From: Actinomycetes bacterium
GTDB lineage: Bacteria > Actinomycetota > Actinomycetes > Actinomycetales > Demequinaceae
DNA length: 50,619 nt
NCBI GenBank assembly: GCA_023411615.1
Contig: JAEYOR010000060.1
Location: 1-50,619, forward strand
Direction: 5' to 3'
Shown: positions 15,678 to 24,237 of the stretch, one piece after another
Layout: each line of letters opens with the position of its first letter
Numbering within the stretch: position 1 is the first letter of the stretch
Made by a program: the position numbers and the translations under genes
Notes under the pieces: model-generated
What the model saw: the letters and a program-made list of their open reading frames with translations, nothing else
Told to the model about the DNA's origin: nothing
The model's database searches: none

Positions 15678-16817
15678 TCAGCCATTGACGCTCTCGGCGA
15701 TCAACTCCGTAACGGCGTGAACATCAGCGGAGCTGAGCGACGTTCCCGTGGGCAGGACGATGACAGCCTCGGAGACACGCTCGGTGTTGGTCAGTGTGCG
15801 CCCTGAATCGGGCTGACTTGTCCGGTAAGGCTCCATCCGATGGCAGGCAGGCCAAAAGTAGCGTCGAGCGAGTACGTTGTTGCGCCGGAGAACGGCGAGA
15901 AGCTCGTCGCGGGATACCGGGCACTCGGCACCTACCAGGAGTACGACGTACTGATAGTTGGACTTCTCTGTCGCGTCGATCTCGAGCACCCTGAGTCCCG
16001 ACACACCGTCCAGCGCGTCCCGGTATGCCTCATAATGAGCTCGGTTGACCTCAACGAGTTCGCTCAGTGAACCAAAGTTCGCCAGCCCCATCGCTGCCGA
16101 TATCTCCGTCATCTTTCCATTCGTGCCCACGGACGCAACCGTGTCCTCACCTGTGAACCCGAAATTGCGCATGAGGCGTGCTTGACGGGCGACTTCGTCG
16201 TCATTCGTGACAATCGCTCCCCCCTCGATCGCGTTGAAAAACTTCGTAGCGTGAAAACTCAGAATCTCGGCGCGCCCAAAGTTGCCCACCATCGTGCCCT
16301 CGGCGGACACACCGAATGCGTGAGCCGCATCAAACAAAAGGGTGAGTCCGTGCTCGTCGGCAACTTCTTGGAGTTCTTGCACGGGGGCGCCGCGGCCCCA
16401 TAAGTGCACTGCGAGGATGCCTGTGGTCTTGTCGGTGATCTTCGCGCGGACGGACTCAGGGTCCAAGCAATGTGTCTCGGGATCAATGTCTGCGAACACG
16501 GGCGTGATCCCATGCCACTGGAGTGCGTGCGCGGTGGCGACAAAGGTCCACGATGGAACGATGACTTCGCCAGATAGGCCGGTCGCTTTGATCAGTATCT
16601 CGAGAGCGATTGTGCCATTGGCTATGGCAACGCAGTGCTTCACGTCGAGGTACTCGGCAATAGTCGCTTCAAACTCGCGCACCAAGGGACCGTCGTTGGA
16701 CAACCACTGCCGGTCCAACGCCTGGGACGCGAGCTCAAGGAACTTCTCTTTGCGCAACGTGTTGGGCCGCCCAACATGCAGGGGTCGCTCGAAGCGTGGG
16801 AGATTCGCGTTGTTCAT
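15678..16817 (-). CDS. DegT/DnrJ/EryC1/StrS sugar aminotransferase (VioA-like)
   Basis: A 379-residue PLP-dependent aminotransferase. The PLP-binding lysine is K192 in SFHATKFFNAIEGG; the aspartate pairing with the PLP nitrogen lies in LFDAAHAFG (near 163). The N-terminal blocks QWLSNDGP and SGEVIVPSWTFVATAHAL resemble VioA, which makes dTDP-4-amino-4,6-dideoxy-D-glucose from the 4-keto sugar and glutamate. Together with the NeuD-like acyltransferase and the WecF-like transferase this suggests a 4-acetamido-4,6-dideoxyhexose branch. The dTDP-sugar dehydratase (RmlA/RmlB) is not in the window. The sugar isomer (Qui4N or Fuc4N) cannot be told. Confidence 0.85.
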   Translation of the reverse strand: MNNANLPRFERPLHVGRPNTLRKEKFLELASQALDRQWLSNDGPLVREFEATIAEYLDVKHCVAIANGTIALEILIKATGLSGEVIVPSWTFVATAHALQWHGITPVFADIDPETHCLDPESVRAKITDKTTGILAVHLWGRGAPVQELQEVADEHGLTLLFDAAHAFGVSAEGTMVGNFGRAEILSFHATKFFNAIEGGAIVTNDDEVARQARLMRNFGFTGEDTVASVGTNGKMTEISAAMGLANFGSLSELVEVNRAHYEAYRDALDGVSGLRVLEIDATEKSNYQYVVLLVGAECPVSRDELLAVLRRNNVLARRYFWPACHRMEPYRTSQPDSGRTLTNTERVSEAVIVLPTGTSLSSADVHAVTELIAESVNG

Positions 16818-16877
16818 CCTCTTGCTTCAGACTCCTCGAAACGGCTCGCGTGGGTCACTTACTTTGGCACCTGCAGA

Positions 16878-19205
16878 CTACGAGACGGTGGCGCTGCCGC
16901 TGTTCATCACAGTGAGTGTCCCACCCTGGAACTTCTGACGAACACCACCCGAGACAGACTCCTGCTCACCAGTAGGCCAACCCAACGCACCACCCGAACC
17001 ACCGCGCCGGCCCCACTCGTCACGGATCGCACCGTTCAGCACCGCATACGTCCCCGTCGACTGCGACGACAACACCATCGCCTTCGCGAAGTCCCGGTAA
17101 TAACCCGACACCCCGTTAGCGGTCCATGCAACAGGCGAACCCGTCGCCGCACCGACCTTCGACGTGTTGGACGACGCGTACGACGTGATCGCAGCAACCG
17201 CGTCAAACGCCGGAGCACCCGACACCGACGCCACACCATTCACCACACTCAACGTGCCGCCCTGGAACTTCTGACGAACACCACCCGAGACAGACTCCTG
17301 CTCACCAGTAGGCCAACCCAACGCACCACGAGCTCCGAGCCTTTGCCCCCACTCGTCGCGGATAGGGCCGTGCATCACTGCATACGTACTGGTCGTCGTT
17401 GACGTCAGGACCATCGCGTTTCTGAATTCTTGGTAGTAACCACTGACCCCATTGCCGAGGAACTCCACGGGATCACCCAGTGCGGGCCCAAGTCGTGATG
17501 CGTTGGTGGTCGCGTACGCAGCGATCGCGGCTGGACCTTGAACAGGCTCTGGCTCTGGTTCTTCGGCCGTTCCGACAGTCGCGACACCGTTGACTATCGA
17601 GAGTGTCCCGAACTGGAACGCCTGCCGGATGCCCCCTGATATGGATTCTTGCTCGCCCGTGGGCCAACCGAGTGGGCCGGTCGAGCCTCCGCGGCTACCC
17701 CACTCATTGCGCATCGCACCGTTGAGGACGGCGTGCGTTCCGGTCTCGGAACTGGATAGGACCATCCCCTTGACAAAATCCTGATACGACCCAGTGATTC
17801 CCTTTGCGGTCCATGGTACGGAGTTTGCGACAGGTGCCCCCACCTTGTTCATCGTTGATCCCGATGCCCAATACTCTGCGTAAGCACCACCGACAACGAG
17901 CGCGCTGCCCGTTTGGGGCACATATAGATATCCGCCTCTGAAGCGCTGGCGGGCACCGGAAAGTACATTCTCTTGCGCGTTAACGGGCCAGCCTAGAGAC
18001 CCTCCGGCGCCTCCGCGATTGCCCCACTCGTCGCGCATGCGGCCATTGAGCACCGCAGCTGTGCCTGAGACCGACGACGACATCACCAAACCCTTGGTGA
18101 AGTACTGGATACTTCCTGTGATCGAGCTTGCGGTATACGTCGCGGGCGCCGACGCAGGTGATCCCAGCGACCCCGCAAGCCCGCCAGTTAACCGGAAGAG
18201 GGTGCGAATCTCTCCCGTGACCTCAACCGGGCCCGAGCCGGGCATGCAGAAAACGTCACCATTGGCGTAATAGCCGACACGTAATCCCGATTCCACCCCC
18301 GACGACGGGTCCTTGCCCGCCCCGAGGGCGCCGGTGGAGCCCCCACGGCTCTCCCAATACTGCGTGATGTCGCTTGCTGCGGCGGACGTGCAAATCGGAA
18401 CTGTCGGAGAGCCAAACCAATCAACCCAGTTTCGCCAGAAGTTCCGGTTGCCGTACGACGAGCATGTGTCGCCAGTCGTGTACATGTTGTTGAGCGCTGC
18501 GGAGTTCGGCTGGTAAGGCGTGTAATTGTAAAGCCCTGCCGTGGCCTGATTCTTGATGGTCACTGCCCCGCGACCACACGCCGCATTCGGGTGGTAACCG
18601 ATCAGGTTCGTCACGCCAGCGCGGTAGTTGTAGTTGGTTGGGTGCGCCTTGTAGCGCTGAAACTGCCTGGCGGCACGCCACACCTGGTTCTGAAACCCGA
18701 AATATTGCGTATCGCACGGTGCCGTGTCAGGGCACGCAAACCCCATCGCTTTGTCATACCGCCACGAGCTGGGCCACGAGTGCGAGACGAGGCCCTGCTC
18801 CTTCTCAAGTGTCACAAGCAATGCCTTTGGGCTTACGCCACACGCCTGCGCCACCTTGTAGATGATTGTGGAGGCGCGCTCATTCGAGGCTCCGGTGTAG
18901 GTGCCCGTGCAATATGAATCAGCCGGAATGGTCACGGTGTTCACGCGGTAGTCCTTGAGACACACGATCGGATCGTGCGGTCCTGCGCTGCGATCGGGCC
19001 GGCACGTCGGAACGCGTTGCTCGAGGAAAGCCTGTATTTGGGTCTGCGTCATCGCGTCTTTGTCGTAGAACTCAGAATCCGACACGATGTAGCCGGGGTC
19101 AAAGTCGTTGCCGTTCGCGGCTACCGCCGGCGGCGCTGCGAAGTCAACCACTACGAGCGTAAGAGCGGCGACGAACGCGGCAATCCAGTGCGATCCTCGC
19201 TTCAA
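16878..19205 (-). CDS. Secreted LGFP-repeat protein with N-terminal lysozyme-like domain
   Basis: A 775-residue exported protein. After a signal peptide (to about residue 29) comes a domain of about 240 residues (YIVSDSEFYDKDAMTQTQIQAFL ... CGVSPKALLVTLEKEQGLV) that is common at the N-terminus of Micrococcales cell-wall proteins; the KALLVTLEKEQGLV helix recalls lytic transglycosylases, with E as a possible acid, but this is inference. The C-terminal part holds about four bipartite LGFP-type units (each about 110 residues, RDEWG.RGG..G.LGWP and GGVRQ.FQGG). LGFP repeats are thought to bind the cell envelope. The start is TTG at 19205, overlapping the stop of the lipoprotein gene by 4 nt (TTGA). 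An acidic PEPEPVQGP linker interrupts the repeats. Confidence 0.82.
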   Translation of the reverse strand: MKRGSHWIAAFVAALTLVVVDFAAPPAVAANGNDFDPGYIVSDSEFYDKDAMTQTQIQAFLEQRVPTCRPDRSAGPHDPIVCLKDYRVNTVTIPADSYCTGTYTGASNERASTIIYKVAQACGVSPKALLVTLEKEQGLVSHSWPSSWRYDKAMGFACPDTAPCDTQYFGFQNQVWRAARQFQRYKAHPTNYNYRAGVTNLIGYHPNAACGRGAVTIKNQATAGLYNYTPYQPNSAALNNMYTTGDTCSSYGNRNFWRNWVDWFGSPTVPICTSAAASDITQYWESRGGSTGALGAGKDPSSGVESGLRVGYYANGDVFCMPGSGPVEVTGEIRTLFRLTGGLAGSLGSPASAPATYTASSITGSIQYFTKGLVMSSSVSGTAAVLNGRMRDEWGNRGGAGGSLGWPVNAQENVLSGARQRFRGGYLYVPQTGSALVVGGAYAEYWASGSTMNKVGAPVANSVPWTAKGITGSYQDFVKGMVLSSSETGTHAVLNGAMRNEWGSRGGSTGPLGWPTGEQESISGGIRQAFQFGTLSIVNGVATVGTAEEPEPEPVQGPAAIAAYATTNASRLGPALGDPVEFLGNGVSGYYQEFRNAMVLTSTTTSTYAVMHGPIRDEWGQRLGARGALGWPTGEQESVSGGVRQKFQGGTLSVVNGVASVSGAPAFDAVAAITSYASSNTSKVGAATGSPVAWTANGVSGYYRDFAKAMVLSSQSTGTYAVLNGAIRDEWGRRGGSGGALGWPTGEQESVSGGVRQKFQGGTLTVMNSGSATVS
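16925..17640 (-). repeat. Internal 336-bp DNA repeats in the LGFP gene
   Basis: About 65 bases at 16925 recur almost unchanged at 17261 (period 336 bp, 112 codons), and a more diverged copy follows near 17610. Each encodes the GWPTGEQES.SGG.RQ block. Confidence 0.75.
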
Positions 19206-19741
19206 CGTGACACCTCGACGCTAAGAGGGTCTGATGATGCACTTCCGGCGCTGTTCGCGTACTCAAGCACTACCGAGTACTTGCCATCGGGAATCTTGTC
19301 CCCCGCAATGTCAACTGATCCGCACGACGTCGAGTCAGAGTTGTCGACTCCTGTCGTCCTCGCCATGACTTCCGCCTTGGTGTCCTCGTTCGTGACAATG
19401 AAGGTGCAGCTTCCGCCAATCTCGACGATGCCTGTGACATACCCACCGACAACGAAGTTTCCTGTCAACGAGTCGAGTGAAGCGATCGTGATCTCGGGGT
19501 AGGCAACCAATGGAGACTTCGCGGGCGCCTCGGGGGTTTCGCTCTGAGGCGATTCCGAGGGCTCGGGCGCGGTTGTTGAAGGTCCGATAGAAGAGGTGGG
19601 TGATGTCAACGACGAAGGGGGTGCTTGAAGCGAACCGCCCGATGAGGAATGGGGCCCCGGGTCGCCTGCCGAGCACGCAACGAGGGCAATCCCCATCATT
19701 ATCGTGGCGATCGCCGAGCGCACTTCCAGAGTCCTCGTCAT
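19202..19741 (-). CDS. Hypothetical lipoprotein
   Basis: A 179-residue exported protein with lipobox IALVAC (Cys near residue 23), a Ser/Thr/Pro-rich linker (about 30-72) typical of wall-spanning tethers, and a compact C-terminal beta-rich domain (about 80-179) with two cysteines that could pair (GGSCTFIV and STSCGSVD). The domain may be Ig-like. No family was named. The ATG lies 6 nt after TATCCT with no SD, so it is probably leaderless. Its stop overlaps the start of the LGFP-repeat gene by 4 nt, so the two are coupled and the products may act together at the cell wall. Confidence 0.7.
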   Translation of the reverse strand: MTRTLEVRSAIATIMMGIALVACSAGDPGPHSSSGGSLQAPPSSLTSPTSSIGPSTTAPEPSESPQSETPEAPAKSPLVAYPEITIASLDSLTGNFVVGGYVTGIVEIGGSCTFIVTNEDTKAEVMARTTGVDNSDSTSCGSVDIAGDKIPDGKYSVVLEYANSAGSASSDPLSVEVSR

Positions 19742-19747
19742 TCAAGC

Positions 19748-19753
19748 AGGATA
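19748..19753 (-). promoter_or_regulatory. Probable -10 box (TATCCT) for the leaderless lipoprotein gene
   Basis: On the minus strand TATCCT is followed by exactly 6 nt and ATG at 19741. This would start the lipoprotein/LGFP transcript. Confidence 0.5.
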
Positions 19754-19828
19754 CGTCGGGCCATCAGAAAAATGGCCTAGGCTGGCCACGCATGACGCAT
19801 CTCACACCGGACGTCCTCGATCCCGCAC

Positions 19829-21604
19829 CTAGGCAAGACCTGCCAAGTGCGCCTGCCGAGCGAAGTCCGGGAACCGCGCAACTAACTCGTCAAAGGTGCC
19901 AGTTCCAGCGACCACTCCATTGCGCATGAAGAGAATGGAGTCGGCGTCCTTAATCGTGGCGAGTCGGTGCGCAACAACTACCTTCGTGACGTTTCCTGAG
20001 ATTGCGGCGATCGCATCCGTTACGTGAGCTTCAGTCTGGGTGTCGAGGGCGCTTGTCGCCTCGTCCATGACGAGTACGAGCGGTTCTGAATACAGTGCTC
20101 GAGCGATACCGAGCCGCTGGCGCTGACCACCGGAGAGAGCGAGCCCACGCTCGCCAACGCGAGCGTGTATCCCGCCTTCTCGAGCGCTAACAACCTCCAA
20201 CAATTGAGCTCGCTCGAGTGCCGCTTTCACTCGCCTGTCATCGAAGTCATCGCCCCACGTGAGTGCCACGTTCTGCGCAATCGAGGCATCGAAAAGCGCC
20301 ACGTCCTGCGGCACGTAACCAACCCGTGAGCGCCACGAAGTGCGGATCGACGCAAGGGGCACGTCATCGACCCGAATATTGCCAGAAGTTGGCTCGAGAA
20401 GACTCAAGAGAAGATCGACGAATGTTGACTTGCCGGAGCCGGATTCCCCGACAAGTGCGACGGTGGATCCGATCGGAATCTCGACTGACACGTCATTAAC
20501 AGCAAGACGTGCCTCTGGTGAGTACCTGAACGAGACGTGGTCGAACACGATCACCTTGGGCTCGAGTGGTGCCGCACCCTGCGGGATTTCTCGCTGAGCG
20601 GCGGAGTCCTCCACCGCCCGCAATTCGCTCAGCACCTGACGCGGGAATTCGGCTGCCGCGATCATCTTCGAAAGTACTGACTGAAAGCGAATGACGCTTG
20701 GAGCGACCCTGAAGCCCGCCAATGCAAAGAGCCCGATTGCGGTGATTGCATACTCGACCCCGCCAAGCATGTAACCTGTGCCGCCGACCACAATGAAGCC
20801 ACCGACAAGTCCTGCCTCAAGTGCAAACCGCGGAAGCTCACTGAGGAATGTAATGTTCGCGCGTGCACGGGCACTGCTGGTGCGCGAACCGAGCACCACC
20901 TCGGCGACCTCGGCTTCTTTGTTCCGCAACGTCACTTCCTTGAGCGAAGCGATAACCTCCAGGATGAGGCGGCTCGTGCGAATCGACTGCGTGACGTTCA
21001 CTTCGCCAGCACGACGAGCATGCTTGGCGATCCAGAAGAACAGCACCGCCCCCAAGAGCACGAGGTACGTGAACGTCACGGCAGCCAGAAGCGGAGCAAC
21101 CGCAGACAGAGTTGCCATCACTACGACGAGGGTCACAACTTCGCTAAGCAGCGTGGCCCCTGGAACGAGAAAGCCGTTCATCGATGCATCGATACCGCTG
21201 TCGGAAAACCTCATAATGTCAGTTGAGTTGCGACGGAGTCGGTCGCGCCATGGGGCTCTGAGGTAGGCACGGAGCAGGCGGTCACCGAGGGCGATTTCAA
21301 ACTTGGGAATACGCCGCGTCGCCCACCAAGTAACGCCAACCGCAAGGACGCTCTTGAGGATCAGCACCGTACAGATCGCAACAACGACCCAAACGAGACC
21401 GCTGTTGTCAATGGCTCCGAGAACCGGGAGCTCCAGCTCACTCCCCGTCGAAAGTGGGCCGATCACGAGCGCGAGCAATCCCAGGGCGATGCCGTCAAAC
21501 AGCGCGAGTGAAGCGAGGAGCCACGAGTAGGTCCACATGAACCTTCCCCCGCCCGCAGGAAGTTGCGCGACGAGACTCCGATATATGAAGAAGACCTCTT
21601 TCAT
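19829..21604 (-). CDS. ABC-type lipid-linked saccharide flippase (half-transporter, PglK/MsbA-like)
   Basis: A 591-residue half-size ABC exporter. The N-terminal membrane domain has about six helices (residues 20-325). The nucleotide-binding domain has Walker A GESGSGKST, Q-loop YVPQDVALF, signature LSGGQRQRLGIARA, Walker B LVLVMDEATSALD and switch His (VAHRLATI). The overall pattern resembles PglK, which flips lipid-linked oligosaccharides, and the surrounding glycosyltransferase genes support that role over drug or lipid A export. The ATG at 21604 with GGGAGG upstream was chosen; the frame extends into the preceding glycosyltransferase gene but without need. The gap to that gene is 13 nt, indicating an operon. 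Confidence 0.85.
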   Translation of the reverse strand: MKEVFFIYRSLVAQLPAGGGRFMWTYSWLLASLALFDGIALGLLALVIGPLSTGSELELPVLGAIDNSGLVWVVVAICTVLILKSVLAVGVTWWATRRIPKFEIALGDRLLRAYLRAPWRDRLRRNSTDIMRFSDSGIDASMNGFLVPGATLLSEVVTLVVVMATLSAVAPLLAAVTFTYLVLLGAVLFFWIAKHARRAGEVNVTQSIRTSRLILEVIASLKEVTLRNKEAEVAEVVLGSRTSSARARANITFLSELPRFALEAGLVGGFIVVGGTGYMLGGVEYAITAIGLFALAGFRVAPSVIRFQSVLSKMIAAAEFPRQVLSELRAVEDSAAQREIPQGAAPLEPKVIVFDHVSFRYSPEARLAVNDVSVEIPIGSTVALVGESGSGKSTFVDLLLSLLEPTSGNIRVDDVPLASIRTSWRSRVGYVPQDVALFDASIAQNVALTWGDDFDDRRVKAALERAQLLEVVSAREGGIHARVGERGLALSGGQRQRLGIARALYSEPLVLVMDEATSALDTQTEAHVTDAIAAISGNVTKVVVAHRLATIKDADSILFMRNGVVAGTGTFDELVARFPDFARQAHLAGLA

Positions 21605-21617
21605 GAAAAGCCTCCCG

Positions 21618-22766
21618 TCATCGCGCGGCCATGTCATCCACAACCCGGCCCCACACCTTTGACTGCTCTTCGCCAGACAGCACCGTGGCGCTACGTGCCG
21701 AGGCATGCTTGAACCCAGCGACCTCCTCGAGCGTTAGCCCGTCCAATGCCTTGGCAAGAGAGTCCGCTGAGAAATCGGGGAGGATTAAGCCGAACTCGTG
21801 CTCCTTTACGAAGCGCACCATTTCGGGAGATGGCCCAACGATTACTCCGAGCCGGGCCTGCAGATAATCGAATAGCTTGTTAGGCAGGCACCACTGAAGA
21901 TTGAAGGTGGTCGGAGGAAAAATGCTGAGTCCCACGTCGTACTCATTGAGGGTCGACACGAGCTGGTTATAGGGAACTGGTTCTCGAAAGCGAATACGAG
22001 AGTCACCAGCTGCAAGGCTACGGAGATCCTCTAGGATTCCGTAGCTATCATCAAGAAGATACATATCAAGCGTCACGTCCGCACTTGATCGCATAACACC
22101 CTCAATCATCGTGTCGAGTCGGCGCTGCGGAGCGATTCCGCCACTATGAACCAGGCGTAATGGCCGTGAGGGTGTGCGCACTGGCAACTCGTAGTATGGA
22201 GTGGCGTTGATCACGAGTTGCGGATCTACCCCAAAGTTATCTCGGTACGCGTCGACGATGCCTGAACTGACGGTTGAGACAGCCGTGGCTCGTGGCAGGT
22301 ATGTCTTGCATAACCAGGTGAAATACGGGCCTTCGAGCCACTTCCACTTCAGCGATTCAAGGCCCTGCCTAGGTGCGTACTCATGCATATCGGCCAGAAC
22401 GCCGTACCGTGCGCCAATACGATGGGCCAAACTCAGGGTCTGCGCATCGTGCGCAACAATGACGTCCCATTTCCCTCCGCTGAGCACCTTGAACGCCGCG
22501 TTATCGCGCGGCTCAAGATAGATATAGAGGCGGTACCAACGCAAGAGCAGCAACAGAGAAAAGATGCCTGGTACCCGCGCTAGGAGGCTTCGACGGGGTA
22601 AGGGATTGAGTTCGATATGTTGGCTCACACTTTTGGGAGCGGGACCATATCCGGCGGTCGTCACTTCGTGACTATGCGTGAACTCCGCGATCTGTTTGAG
22701 AACTCGGGGTTCACGAGCGGTCGGTGTGTACGAGACAATCAGGATGCGAAGCGGTGTTTCAGTCAA
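21618..22766 (-). CDS. Glycosyltransferase, GT4-like (paralogue of 25525 and 27902 genes)
   Basis: A 382-residue GT-B fold protein with a GT4-type C-terminal half: LRLVHSGGIAPQRRLDTMIEG, then NEYDVGLSIFPPTTFNLQWCLPNKLFDYLQARLG. The N-terminus PLRILIVSYTPTAREPRVLKQ closely parallels the enzyme at 25525, as do ADMHEYAP and the LPNK-F-D motif. Donor and acceptor are unknown. The start appears to be TTG at 22766, with TTGGAG upstream; no ATG exists in frame nearby. It is the fourth gene of the acetamidino operon (29 nt after the HisF-like gene), so it may transfer the amidino sugar. Base composition is lower in GC than in flanking housekeeping genes. Confidence 0.82.
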   Translation of the reverse strand: MTETPLRILIVSYTPTAREPRVLKQIAEFTHSHEVTTAGYGPAPKSVSQHIELNPLPRRSLLARVPGIFSLLLLLRWYRLYIYLEPRDNAAFKVLSGGKWDVIVAHDAQTLSLAHRIGARYGVLADMHEYAPRQGLESLKWKWLEGPYFTWLCKTYLPRATAVSTVSSGIVDAYRDNFGVDPQLVINATPYYELPVRTPSRPLRLVHSGGIAPQRRLDTMIEGVMRSSADVTLDMYLLDDSYGILEDLRSLAAGDSRIRFREPVPYNQLVSTLNEYDVGLSIFPPTTFNLQWCLPNKLFDYLQARLGVIVGPSPEMVRFVKEHEFGLILPDFSADSLAKALDGLTLEEVAGFKHASARSATVLSGEEQSKVWGRVVDDMAAR

Positions 22767-22795
22767 CGTTCGGCTCCAAGGTCACTCTTGCTCAT

Positions 22796-23566
22796 CTACG
22801 TCTCCTGAGTCGGGAGTGTGCCGACCTCGTGAGGGGTCGGGTAAGAAATTAGTACCGCGCGGTGCTTGCCGTTTAGCACGAACATGGTGCCGGCAGCGAC
22901 TGCAGCAGCTCCCGCGTCCAGTGCGGGCGCAAAGTCTGAGAATGATCCTGCGCCACCATGGGCGATCACCGGAATACTGACGGCGCTCGTCACGGCTTCA
23001 ATCAGGCGGAGATCGTATCCCGATCTCGTACCTTCTCGATCGATAGACGACAGTAACAACTCACCTGCGCCCAGGTCTCGAGCCCTCGTGGCCATCTCGA
23101 CGGGGCTGAGTCCAGTCCTGTCACGCCCTCTGAGCGCGTACGTGTCCCAACCCCCAAGGCGCCGCCTTTTCGTATCAATACTCACTACAGTGCTCGACGA
23201 TCCCAGCGCACCTGCGATGTCTGACACGATCCGGGGGTTCACCGCCGCAGCAGAGTTGATGCAGACCTTCTCAACACCGATAGAGATGATACGCCTCGCG
23301 TCATCTACATTGGTGACGCCTCCTCCATACCCGACGGGCATGAAGGCCTCACTCGCAATCTCCTCAATGAGACGGAAGTTCGGACCAGCACCCCGCACCG
23401 AGGCATCGATATCGCAGATAAGCAGTTCGTCCACCTGCTTCTCATTAAAAATCCGAACAGCGTTGATTGGATCACCGATATACTGGCCACCAGTAAACTT
23501 GACGGGCTTGACAAGGTAGCCGTCGCTCACGAGGAGAATCGGAATGACGCGGGGAAAAATACTCAT
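22796..23566 (-). CDS. AglZ/HisF2-type synthase for acetamidino sugar formation
   Basis: A 256-residue (beta/alpha)8-barrel protein of the HisF family, but of the paralogous group found in polysaccharide loci. The N-terminal RVIPILLVSDGYLVKPVKF differs from the IPCLDV..G of true histidine HisF. The phosphate-binding blocks GGVTNVDDARRIISIGVEKV and IPVIAHGGAGSFSDF are kept, as are Asp in VVSIDTKR and the DREGTRSGYDL segment. In Pseudomonas aeruginosa O5 HisF2 and HisH2 work with WbpG to convert a diacetamido uronic acid to the acetamidino form, HisF2 passing ammonia. ATG 23566 overlaps the upstream hisH-like stop by 4 nt (ATGA). Confidence 0.88.
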   Translation of the reverse strand: MSIFPRVIPILLVSDGYLVKPVKFTGGQYIGDPINAVRIFNEKQVDELLICDIDASVRGAGPNFRLIEEIASEAFMPVGYGGGVTNVDDARRIISIGVEKVCINSAAAVNPRIVSDIAGALGSSSTVVSIDTKRRRLGGWDTYALRGRDRTGLSPVEMATRARDLGAGELLLSSIDREGTRSGYDLRLIEAVTSAVSIPVIAHGGAGSFSDFAPALDAGAAAVAAGTMFVLNGKHRAVLISYPTPHEVGTLPTQET

Positions 23567-24168
23567 AGGTTCACGAAGTTTCTCAGAAACTGCTTTCCGA
23601 AGTCGTGGCTTTTCTCCGGGTGAAATTGTGCACCCATCACGTTGTCGCGCCTCAGTACTGAAGGGAACTGCAAGCCGTAGTGCGTAGTAGCGAGAACGTC
23701 CGACTCGTCTGCGGTGACTGCATGATAACTATGGACAAAGTAGAACCTACTGATTTCGTCCAGGCCATGAATCAATGGGTCCTCGCGGACCGCTCGTATC
23801 CGATTCCAGCCCATGTGTGGGACGCGCAGTGATCCATGCTCGACGAAGCGAACTGAGCGTCCTCGTATTAGACCCAAACCCGCGAGGCGACCCTCATCAG
23901 ATGCCTCGAGAAGCAATTGCATTCCGAGACATATTCCAAGCAAGGGCTTTCCCGCACGCGCGAAATCCCGAACAGCGTCGATCCGGCCTTCACGGGACAA
24001 CGCCTCAACGCCGGCATCGAATCTACCGACCCCTGGCAAGAGCAGACGGTCACTACTTATGATCTGCTCGGGAGTGGACACAAAGACTGCATCCGCGCCG
24101 AGGCGCCTGATCATGTTGACAACGGAACCGCAATTGCCAAGACCATAGTCCAGTACCGAGATCTTCAC
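23563..24168 (-). CDS. HisH-like glutamine amidotransferase subunit (HisH2 type)
   Basis: A 201-residue class I glutaminase. The nucleophile is C80 in LLGICLGMQLLLEASDEG, and the His-Glu pair is in MGAQFHPEKSHDFG near residue 185, so the catalytic triad is complete. PGVGRFDAG is the oxyanion-strand region. It should hydrolyse glutamine and deliver ammonia through the HisF-like partner to the sugar amidotransferase. No other histidine gene is nearby, which rejects a role in histidine synthesis. The start is uncertain: GTG 24168 gives the family-like N-terminus KISVLDYGLGN, while TTG 24186 would add six residues; neither has a good SD. Confidence 0.88.
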   Translation of the reverse strand: MKISVLDYGLGNCGSVVNMIRRLGADAVFVSTPEQIISSDRLLLPGVGRFDAGVEALSREGRIDAVRDFARAGKPLLGICLGMQLLLEASDEGRLAGLGLIRGRSVRFVEHGSLRVPHMGWNRIRAVREDPLIHGLDEISRFYFVHSYHAVTADESDVLATTHYGLQFPSVLRRDNVMGAQFHPEKSHDFGKQFLRNFVNL

Positions 24169-24237
24169 GGCATCAGCACTAGTCAACTTGTGCTCGGCAT
24201 GGAGGCAAGCCGTACCGTCCGCGGGGACGCGCGCTGA

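Noticed and set aside
16925..17640. Spaced repeats that might be a CRISPR array
   Set aside because: The repeats are 336 bp apart, lie in one reading frame and encode LGFP-type protein units.
22796..24168. Histidine biosynthesis genes hisH and hisF
   Set aside because: No other his genes are near, the HisF N-terminus lacks the usual IPCLDV pattern, and a sugar amidotransferase gene is in the same operon. They belong to the acetamidino sugar group.
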